A stretch of DNA of 64,000 nt from Streptomyces zagrosensis (GTDB lineage Bacteria; Actinomycetota; Actinomycetes; Streptomycetales; Streptomycetaceae), in NCBI RefSeq assembly GCF_014203645.1, contig NZ_JACHJL010000012.1:229853-293852 (forward strand). The letters run 5' to 3'. Under the pieces are notes generated by a model. It had not been told where the DNA came from. It did not search any database and saw nothing but the letters and a program-made list of their open reading frames with translations. Shown here piece by piece: positions 9,110 through 16,970 of the stretch. The translations under genes and the position numbers were made by a program. Position 1 is the stretch's first letter. Every line of letters begins with the position of its first letter.

Positions 9110-12100
9110 GTGTCGTCCGAGGATGTCCGCACGTCAGACACATCGCTGGATCACGAAGCGCTTCTCAAGGACCTACAGAAGCAGATCTCCCTCCTTCAGG
9201 ACGACCTGCGCGAGCGCGCGTCAGCTGAGGCGGAGTTCGCAACGGCGTTGCGGGCCGAGTACGACGAAGCGGTCGAGTCCGAGCGGACGACGGGCGCCAT
9301 GTACGAGACATGGCTGGAGGACCGGGTGGTCCAGGTCGCCGCGGCCTGGATTCTTTCCTGCGTCTTCGTCCGGTTTAGTGAGGACAACGGGCTGATCCCC
9401 GACGCCCTGCTCTCCGGCCCCGGAGACCGCCTCGCCGAGGCCCAGGACCACCACGACGCGTACTTCCGGACCAATCCCCAGCACAACGACCGCGACTGGT
9501 TGCTGCACGCCTTCACCACGCTCGCCGACGCCCACCCCACTGCGGCCGGTCTCTTTGCCCGGGCACACAATCCGCTGTGGGAGATCACCCCGTCCTACGG
9601 GGCCGCCACCCGCCTGCTCGCCTTCTGGCGCGAGCGCGGCGCCGACGGCACGATCCGCTACGACTTCAGCAGCGGCGATCTCGACACCCGGTTCCTCGGC
9701 GACCTGTACCAGCACCTGTCGGAGCACGCCCGCAAGACGTACGCGCTGCTGCAAACCCCCGAATTCGTCGAGGAGTTCATCCTCGACCTCACTCTGGAAC
9801 CGGCTGTCGAAGAGTTCGGACTCGCCCCGGCGTGGAAGCACCGGCCGACTGGCTGGACCGGGGAACTGCACGGAGACGGCGCGGACGCAGAGGTACGGGG
9901 CCTGCGCTGCATCGACCCGGCCTGCGGGTCCGGACACTTCCTGCTCGGCCTCTTCCACCGGCTCCTCGCCAAGTGGCGGGACGAGGAGCCCGGCACCGAA
10001 GACATGCTGCTCATCCGGCGCTCCCTGGAGTCCGTCCACGGCGCGGACAAGAACCCGTTCGCCGCTTCCATCGCCCGCTTCCGGCTGCTCGCCGCCGCAT
10101 TGCAGGAGTGCGGGGTACGGGGCCTGCGCGGGGCGCCGAAGCTGCCGATCCGGGTGGCGGTCGGCGACTCGCTGCTGCACGGGCGGGACGCCGGACAAGA
10201 GGCGGACGCGACGCTGGACGACGCGGAGCGGGGCGAGGTCTTCACCTACCGGACCGAGGACATCAAGGAGTACCAGGCCGAGGTCGATCTGCTCGGCCGG
10301 GGCTCGTACCACGTGGTCGTGGCGAATCCGCCGTACATCACGGTCAAGGACAAGCAGGAAAACCAGAACTATCGGAACGTGTACTGGGCCTGTTCCGGAA
10401 AGTACGCACTGTCCGTCCCGTTCGCGCAACGCATCTTCGAGCTGGCGCAGCGGGCCAGCGGCAGCGGGCGGGACGGCGGATTCACCGGACAGATCACGGC
10501 GAACTCCTTCATGAAGCGGGAATTCGGAAAGGTCTTGATCGAATCGTACTTCCATGGGGGTACGTACAAGGACCCGAAGACCAAGCACAAGCGGGACTTC
10601 CCGGGGGTCGAGCTCTCCCACATCATCGACACGTCCGGCGCGTACATCCCGGGACACGGGACGCCGACGGTCATCCTGGCCGGCCGGAACCAGTTCGCGC
10701 GGCAGGGAAAGTCGATTCGAGCGGTCCTCGGGGTGCGAGGGGAAGCGAGTATTCCGGAGGATGGGGCGCTGGGGCCGGTCTGGGTTTCCATTACGGAGCA
10801 GGTGGGGAAGCCGGGGAGCGAGTCGGAGTGGGTGAGTGTTGAGGATGCAAGGCGAGGGCGTTTCGCTCCGTTTCCCTGGTCGCTGAGCGGTGGTGGTGCG
10901 GGCGGCTTGCTGAAGCGCATCGAAGATGCAGCAACATCGAAACTCGACGATGAAGCAGAATCTCTTGGCATTACCTGTTTCACTCTTGAAGACGACCTCT
11001 TCCTACTGCCCGCAAGAGCGACGCGAACTGCGCATCTTCCCGCTGAACAAATCCGCCCGATGGTCACTGGTGACTTTTTGCGCGACTGGGCTGGGAACGG
11101 GTATGGCCACGCCGTTTTCCCATACAACTCTTCATTCGAACCAATTGACGTGGAAAACGTCATGCCACTACACAAATATATGTGGCCGAGCCGCACCTCA
11201 ATCTCGAACAATATTCTCTTCGGCAGGAAGACCAAAGTTGAAGGTGGGCTCAAATGGTCAGAATATGGCCGCCTCACAAGGGGCAAGTTCAAGACTCCTC
11301 TGTCGATCACCTTCTCCTTCGTCGCCACCCACAACCACTTCGTCCTGGACCGAGGCGGGAAGGTATTCAATCGTTCCGCCCCCGTGATCAAGCTGCCCGA
11401 GGGGGCGAGTGAGGACCGGCATCTGGAATTGCTGGGGGTGCTGAATTCTTCGGCGGCTTGTTTCTGGCTGAAGCAGGTGAGCCATGACAAGGGAATCCGC
11501 GGCGAAGGCGGCGGATTCACCAGTGACGATTGGGAACGGTTCTACGAATTCACCGGCACCAAGCTCCAGGAATTCCCCCTCCCCGCCACCCTCCCCCTCG
11601 CCCACCCCCGCACCCTCGACACCCTCGCCCAACTGTTCGCCACCCACGAGCCCTCAGCCCTCGCCGCCATCAGCGGCACGCCCCCGACCCGCGCCGCCCT
11701 CGACGCCGCCAGTGCCGCCCAGGACGCCATCCGTGCCCGCATGATCTTGCTCCAGGAGGAGCTGGACTGGTTCGTGTACGGGTCCTACGGGTTGCTCTCG
11801 CCAGCCGAGGTTGCCCGCACCACGCTTCCCGGAGACCTGGCGGCCGAGTCGGCGAAGTTCGCCGATCTGACCGCCGCGCTTACCGACGCTCCCTGCGACC
11901 TCGCCCTTGGCCAGCGCGCCTTCGAGATCGCGCTCGCCCGCCGTGTCCGCGACGAGGGTGCCGAGACGGCGTGGTTCGATCGGCACGAGTCAGAGCCGGC
12001 GTACGAGGTCCCTGACGTCTGGCCGGAGACGTACAAGAAGATCGTCCAGGCGCGCCTCGATCTGATCGAGGCGAACAAGGACATCCGGCTCCTGGAGCGT

Positions 12101-12946
12101 CCGGAGTACAAGCGGCGCTGGTCCCTGGAGCAGTGGGCGAAGCGGGAGGCCACCGCCGTACGCTCCTGGCTGCTCGATGCCGCAGAGCGCGAGGAGCTGT
12201 GGTTCGAGGAGCGGAACGGATACGACGCGCCGCGTGCCCTCACTGTGAACCGACTCGCGGACGCCCTCCGTGGCGACGAGGACGTCCAGGCGGTCGCCGC
12301 GCTGTACGCCGCCGACCACCTCGGCGACCGCGATGCCTCGCTGGCCGCCGTCCTGAAGGCCGCCGTGGAGGCCGAGCACGTGCCCTACCTGGCCGCTCTG
12401 CGCTACAAGGATCCCGGTCTACGCAAGCGCGAACAGTGGGAACAGGTGTGGCGGCTCCAGCGGGAGGAGGACCGGACCGGGGAACACAAGGGCATCACGC
12501 CACCGCCGAAGTACAGTGGCGCGGACTTCCTCAAGCACTCTTACTGGTCGAACCGCGGCAAGCTCGACGTGCCCAAGGAGCGATTCGTCTCCTACCCAGG
12601 GGCGTCCACTGACACCGATCCCTCGCTGCTGCTCGGCTGGGCGGGCTGGAACCACCGCGAGCAGGCCGAGGCCCTGGTCAACCTGGTCCAGGACCGTGAC
12701 AGCCAGGATGGCTGGCCGGTCGGGGACCCCCGCTATGTGCCGCTCCTGGCTGGCCTGCGGGAGCTCATGCCGTGGGTGGAACAGTGGTACGACGCGCACG
12801 ACGAGGAGTGGGACGGCAATCCGGCCGAGGAATTCCGAACCGCCCTGGAGACCGGCCGCGCTAACCGCCACCTCTCAGATGCGGACCTGGCCGCGTGGAG
12901 GCCGGAGAAGAAGCGCAGGGCCCGTGGCGGGGCTACCGACAGCTGA
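9110..12946 (+). CDS. pglX: PglX: N6-adenine DNA methyltransferase, BREX type 2
   Basis: A 1278-residue protein. The GTG start has GAGG eight bases upstream. The SAM-binding motif I DPACGSGHF starts at residue 269 and the catalytic NPPY at 406-409, the gamma-class N6-adenine methyltransferase order. The length fits the PglX/BrxX family of about 1200-1300 residues. The N-terminal helical part (30-250) and a long C-terminal part with the target recognition region flank the catalytic core. PglX marks host DNA in BREX and is needed for exclusion of unmodified phage. The region around residues 600-730 (bases about 10920-11300) is clearly more AT-rich than the rest of the gene, as expected if the specificity domain was swapped. 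It has its own 108-bp upstream gap. Confidence 0.93.
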   Translation: MSSEDVRTSDTSLDHEALLKDLQKQISLLQDDLRERASAEAEFATALRAEYDEAVESERTTGAMYETWLEDRVVQVAAAWILSCVFVRFSEDNGLIPDALLSGPGDRLAEAQDHHDAYFRTNPQHNDRDWLLHAFTTLADAHPTAAGLFARAHNPLWEITPSYGAATRLLAFWRERGADGTIRYDFSSGDLDTRFLGDLYQHLSEHARKTYALLQTPEFVEEFILDLTLEPAVEEFGLAPAWKHRPTGWTGELHGDGADAEVRGLRCIDPACGSGHFLLGLFHRLLAKWRDEEPGTEDMLLIRRSLESVHGADKNPFAASIARFRLLAAALQECGVRGLRGAPKLPIRVAVGDSLLHGRDAGQEADATLDDAERGEVFTYRTEDIKEYQAEVDLLGRGSYHVVVANPPYITVKDKQENQNYRNVYWACSGKYALSVPFAQRIFELAQRASGSGRDGGFTGQITANSFMKREFGKVLIESYFHGGTYKDPKTKHKRDFPGVELSHIIDTSGAYIPGHGTPTVILAGRNQFARQGKSIRAVLGVRGEASIPEDGALGPVWVSITEQVGKPGSESEWVSVEDARRGRFAPFPWSLSGGGAGGLLKRIEDAATSKLDDEAESLGITCFTLEDDLFLLPARATRTAHLPAEQIRPMVTGDFLRDWAGNGYGHAVFPYNSSFEPIDVENVMPLHKYMWPSRTSISNNILFGRKTKVEGGLKWSEYGRLTRGKFKTPLSITFSFVATHNHFVLDRGGKVFNRSAPVIKLPEGASEDRHLELLGVLNSSAACFWLKQVSHDKGIRGEGGGFTSDDWERFYEFTGTKLQEFPLPATLPLAHPRTLDTLAQLFATHEPSALAAISGTPPTRAALDAASAAQDAIRARMILLQEELDWFVYGSYGLLSPAEVARTTLPGDLAAESAKFADLTAALTDAPCDLALGQRAFEIALARRVRDEGAETAWFDRHESEPAYEVPDVWPETYKKIVQARLDLIEANKDIRLLERPEYKRRWSLEQWAKREATAVRSWLLDAAEREELWFEERNGYDAPRALTVNRLADALRGDEDVQAVAALYAADHLGDRDASLAAVLKAAVEAEHVPYLAALRYKDPGLRKREQWEQVWRLQREEDRTGEHKGITPPPKYSGADFLKHSYWSNRGKLDVPKERFVSYPGASTDTDPSLLLGWAGWNHREQAEALVNLVQDRDSQDGWPVGDPRYVPLLAGLRELMPWVEQWYDAHDEEWDGNPAEEFRTALETGRANRHLSDADLAAWRPEKKRRARGGATDS

Positions 12947-12977
12947 TCTCGTCACCCGCCCACACCCATCTCGCTGA

Positions 12978-12988
12978 GCTGGCAGGAT
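12978..12988 (+). promoter_or_regulatory. GCTGGCAGGAT motif upstream of pglY
   Basis: Second exact copy of the 11-mer seen before pglX, here 64 bases before the pglY ATG and at nearly the same distance. This suggests co-regulation of pglX and the pglYZ-brxD-brxHI operon, but no -35 element is obvious. Confidence 0.3.
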
Positions 12989-13052
12989 AGAAGGGTTGTG
13001 ACCGGCCCGGACGGCTGGTGGTGCACAGCGGGCGAAGGAGCGGGAGCGGCTG

Positions 13053-16000
13053 ATGGCCAGGGGCAGTGAGACGCTGAGGGACGTCCTCGACATCAAGGAG
13101 GACGTCCTCGCCGGCGACTTCAAGGTCGAACTGTCGATGGGTTTCAGAGGTTCCGCCGCGGGTTCGGTCGAGGAGTACGTCGTCACCGAGCAGCTGCGGA
13201 AAGAGTTCGACACCGCGCTGCGCCTGGTCCGCAGCGCGGTGAAGAAGAACAAGTCGCACGCTGCCTATCTGCACGGATCGTTCGGCGCCGGTAAGAGCCA
13301 CTTCCTCACCGTGCTGCACGCGGTGCTCAACGGGGAGCCCGCGGTGCGCGCCAAGCCGCGGCTGCGCGAGGCGGTCGCCGAGCATGATGACTGGCTGCCG
13401 GGCAAAAAGTTCCTCATGGTGCCGTACCACTTGGTCGGTGCCGTGAATTTGGACTCCGCGCTGCTCCACGGCTATGTGAAGATGGTGCAGGCCCTGCATC
13501 CCGATGCCCCGGTCCCGCCCGTGTACAAGGCGGACTTCCTGCTCGCCGACGCCCGCACCATACGGCAGATCCTCGGCGACGATGCCTTCGTACGCCTGCT
13601 GCCGTCCGCGGTCCCTGCCACCACGCCCCCCGTCGCCACGAACGACGAGGGGGAGGGCCTCTCGCCGATCGGTTTCGTCCCGGCCTCCGCCTGGACGGGC
13701 GAGCTGCTGGACGCCGCCTTCGCCGCGCCCCCCGGCGACAAACGCCGTGACACCCTGGTGGCGGCGCTGGTCAACGGGCCGCTGAAGTCGTACACGAGCA
13801 ACGCGCAGGGCGTCGCCGCCTCCTTCGTATCGCTGGACGACGGGCTGAGCGCGATCAGCAAGCACGCGCGGGATCTCGGCTACGACGGTGTGGTGCTCTT
13901 CCTGGACGAGCTGATCCTGTGGCTCCAGGCGCGGATGCGGGAGCGGACCTTCGTCAACGACGAGATCCAAAAGCTGGTCAAACTGATCGAGTCCGCCAAT
14001 CCCGACCGGCCGGTGCCGATCATCTCGTTCATTTCGCGTCAGCGCGATCTCTCGCAGCTGGTCGGCTCCGACATCCTCGGCTCTGACGTGAAGAACATGG
14101 AGCAGGCACTTGAGTACCTGAAGGAGCGCGTCAGCGTCGTCAACCTGGAGGACCGCAACCTCCCCGACATCATCAGGGAGCGGGTCCTCAAGCCCCGTTC
14201 GGGGCAGGAAGCCGTCCTGGACCGGGCATTTGCCGGTATCGACAAGTCCGGTCAGCTCGTCAAGGACGTCCTGCTGGACGGGAGCGGTGCCACCCAGGCG
14301 ACCTGGGAAGACTTCCGGTCCGTCTACCCGCTCTCGCCCGCCCTCCTCAATGTCCTGGTCGCGCTGTCCGGCGCGCTACAGCGAGAACGCACCGGTTTGA
14401 AGCTGGTCCAGCAGCTCCTGGAGAAGAATGCTGGTGCCGCCGTCGGACAGCTGATTCCGCTCGGTGACCTGTGGGACGTCCTGGTGGACGGCACCGGGGC
14501 AGCCTTCACCGACAAGCTGAAGCACGAGGCGGAATCCGCCCGGCTCTTCCACGGCCGGGCACGCCACCACCTCCTGGAGAAGTACGGGTCGGCCGATCAC
14601 CCGGACTTCCTGGCCGATGACCGGTTCGTCAAGACACTGCTGCTCGCCGCGCTCGCGCCCGACGTGCCCGCGCTGCGCCGGCTGACCGGGGGCCGTCTCG
14701 CCGCGCTGAACCACGGGTCGGTGCGTTCGCGGACCGTACCCGTCAAGGACAAGGTCATCGACCGGATGCGGGCGCTCCAGGCAGAGTTCCCCACCGAGTT
14801 GCGCTCCGAGGGCGAAGGCGATCCCGTTTTCTCCCTGCACCTGTCCGATCTGGATGTGGAACCACTACTCGAAGCGGCCGCCGGCGAGGACAAGGCCGGG
14901 GTGCGCCGGGTGTGGCTGCGCGACCGGCTCTGGGAAGTGCTCGGCGTCAAGGACGGCCGAATTCTCGCCGAGAAGGAGATCATCTGGCGAGGGACCAGGC
15001 GGACCGCTGAGTTTGTCTTCGGCAATGTCCGAGATCCCCGCGACGTGCCGGACGAGCAGTTCGCCCCGGCCACCGAGGGCAACATCCGGTTTGTCATCGA
15101 CTACCCCTTCGACGAGGACACCTTCTTCCCCAGCTATGACTACCAGCGGGTGAAGGACCTCATCAAGGCCGGCCACGAGGCGCCGACCCTGGTGTGGCTG
15201 CCGGACTTCTTCTCCGAACAGCGCAAGGCCCAACTGGGCCGGCTGATGCGGATCTTGTTCCTCCTCGAACGCGACCGGCTGGCCGAGTACACCCGTAACT
15301 ACCCGCCGGACGACCGGGCCAAGGCCCGCCGCCAGCTGGAGGTCGGCCGGGAAACCCTCACCCGTACGCTGACCGGCGCGCTCGCCGAGGTGTATGGCAT
15401 CGCGACCGTCAAGGAGGGCACCCGCGGCGCTGAGGTCCCCGACGGGGAACATGTGCTGTCCCTTGAACCGAAGTTCCGGCACCCTCAACCCGAGGGTGGA
15501 AAGACCTTCGCTGACAATGTGCGGCATCTCGCCGACGGTTTGTTCGCCGCTCTCCACCCCCAGCACCCCGACTTCGGTAACGACCCACGGACGGGGCAGC
15601 CGAAAGCCGTCACCCCCGGCGAGATCAAGACCACGCTGGAGTGGATCACCAGGGCCATGGACGACGGCGGCCGGGTCGAGGTCGACGACCACCAGCTCAG
15701 GACCGTCAAGCGGATCGCCGAGCCGCTGGAGCTGGGCAGTGTCCACGACGGGCCGTTGGTCCTGCGCGCAGACTGGCGCACCCGTGTCAACCAGGCCGCC
15801 GGGCGCGACGAGGAGACCCGGGACACCTCGGTTCTCCCGGTAGAGGACATCCGCCGGTGGATCGTGAAGGATCTGGGCTACAGCGGCCTGGAGAAGCAGA
15901 CCACCAACTTGATCATCGCCACGTACGCCCTGCTCGACGACCGGGCCTGGGAGTACCACTCTGGTCCCGCACAGGCAGCACCGGCGCTGGCCGAGATCGG

Positions 16001-16970
16001 ACCCGGCTGGGCGCTGCGCTCGCAGCCGTTGCCGAGCGACGACGATTACGCGCAGGCCCGGGACCGTGCTGGGCGTTTGTTCGGAATTTCGTCCAAGCCT
16101 GCGAAGTACGCCCGCACCGTGAACAAGCTCGCCGAAGAGGTCAGGGAGAAGGCCGAGGTTTACGAGAAGGCCGTGGGCGGGGTGCGTGCCTCGCTCGACC
16201 GCCATGCCGACCTGCTGGGGCTGGGTGACGCACAGCCGCACCCGCGCACCGGCCTGCTGCGCGAGGCCAACAGCCTGCTGGCTAGGATCGGCCTGCACGG
16301 CAAGGACGCGACCGGTTTGGTGCGGGAACTCGCCGCCGCCTCGTACGACAGCACGGACCGGGATCTGTCCACCACGATGAACACCGCCGTCGATGTGCTT
16401 GCCGCACTGGACGGCACTGACTGGCGGCTGCTCGGCAGTGTCCGCGACCTGTCCGGCCGGGACGATTCGGTGGGTGACCGTGCCCGGCGACTCCTGGTCC
16501 AGATCGAGGAGGCGGCCCGCGCTTCGGAGTTCGAGCGCTCGCTGGTACCCGCTCTCTCCTCGGTCAGGGAGACCGCGCTGGCTATCGTGGATGCGGCCCT
16601 CAAGGTGGAGCGGGCCCCCGCTCCGGCCAACCCGACACCGCCCTCTTCCACCGCCGGGCAGATCTCCTTGGGAGAAGGCGGCAGCCCTCCGGTGCCGTCC
16701 ACACACCCTGTGCGGCTGTCCGACGCGGACGCCTCACCCGCCTCCGGCGGCGGCGACCACGACGGGATGCAGGTGGACTCGGTCCGGATGCAGGCCGCCA
16801 GGAGACTCCTCTCTCCCGGACCGACTGCCCTGGAAGCCGCCCTTGGCAGTGAACTGGCCGCCGTGCGGCGGGAGATCGAGGCGTTCCGCAGCGCGCACCC
16901 CGAGGTGCCGGTTGAGATCGTTTGGCGTGCGGTGCACGATGGCGAAGAAGCGTTGAAGGATTCCGACTGA
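13053..16970 (+). CDS. pglY: PglY (BrxC-like) large P-loop ATPase, BREX type 2
   Basis: A 1305-residue protein. The ATG follows a purine-rich GAAGGAGCGGGAGC stretch. The Walker A GSFGAGKS is at residues 75-82, and VVLFLDEL near 282-289 gives the Walker B. The size, the N-terminal ATPase and the long alpha-helical remainder match PglY/BrxC proteins, which form the large ATPase of BREX complexes. It is followed by pglZ with a one-base overlap (TGATG), then brxD and brxHI with four-base overlaps, so the four genes form one operon. It probably works with PglX and PglZ in sensing or acting on invading DNA; the mechanism is known only in outline for the family. Confidence 0.93.
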   Translation: MARGSETLRDVLDIKEDVLAGDFKVELSMGFRGSAAGSVEEYVVTEQLRKEFDTALRLVRSAVKKNKSHAAYLHGSFGAGKSHFLTVLHAVLNGEPAVRAKPRLREAVAEHDDWLPGKKFLMVPYHLVGAVNLDSALLHGYVKMVQALHPDAPVPPVYKADFLLADARTIRQILGDDAFVRLLPSAVPATTPPVATNDEGEGLSPIGFVPASAWTGELLDAAFAAPPGDKRRDTLVAALVNGPLKSYTSNAQGVAASFVSLDDGLSAISKHARDLGYDGVVLFLDELILWLQARMRERTFVNDEIQKLVKLIESANPDRPVPIISFISRQRDLSQLVGSDILGSDVKNMEQALEYLKERVSVVNLEDRNLPDIIRERVLKPRSGQEAVLDRAFAGIDKSGQLVKDVLLDGSGATQATWEDFRSVYPLSPALLNVLVALSGALQRERTGLKLVQQLLEKNAGAAVGQLIPLGDLWDVLVDGTGAAFTDKLKHEAESARLFHGRARHHLLEKYGSADHPDFLADDRFVKTLLLAALAPDVPALRRLTGGRLAALNHGSVRSRTVPVKDKVIDRMRALQAEFPTELRSEGEGDPVFSLHLSDLDVEPLLEAAAGEDKAGVRRVWLRDRLWEVLGVKDGRILAEKEIIWRGTRRTAEFVFGNVRDPRDVPDEQFAPATEGNIRFVIDYPFDEDTFFPSYDYQRVKDLIKAGHEAPTLVWLPDFFSEQRKAQLGRLMRILFLLERDRLAEYTRNYPPDDRAKARRQLEVGRETLTRTLTGALAEVYGIATVKEGTRGAEVPDGEHVLSLEPKFRHPQPEGGKTFADNVRHLADGLFAALHPQHPDFGNDPRTGQPKAVTPGEIKTTLEWITRAMDDGGRVEVDDHQLRTVKRIAEPLELGSVHDGPLVLRADWRTRVNQAAGRDEETRDTSVLPVEDIRRWIVKDLGYSGLEKQTTNLIIATYALLDDRAWEYHSGPAQAAPALAEIGPGWALRSQPLPSDDDYAQARDRAGRLFGISSKPAKYARTVNKLAEEVREKAEVYEKAVGGVRASLDRHADLLGLGDAQPHPRTGLLREANSLLARIGLHGKDATGLVRELAAASYDSTDRDLSTTMNTAVDVLAALDGTDWRLLGSVRDLSGRDDSVGDRARRLLVQIEEAARASEFERSLVPALSSVRETALAIVDAALKVERAPAPANPTPPSSTAGQISLGEGGSPPVPSTHPVRLSDADASPASGGGDHDGMQVDSVRMQAARRLLSPGPTALEAALGSELAAVRREIEAFRSAHPEVPVEIVWRAVHDGEEALKDSD

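Noticed and set aside
14865..16706. Open frame of 613 codons on the minus strand inside pglY
   Set aside because: Antisense shadow caused by high GC3; the plus-strand frame has Walker motifs and operon overlaps.
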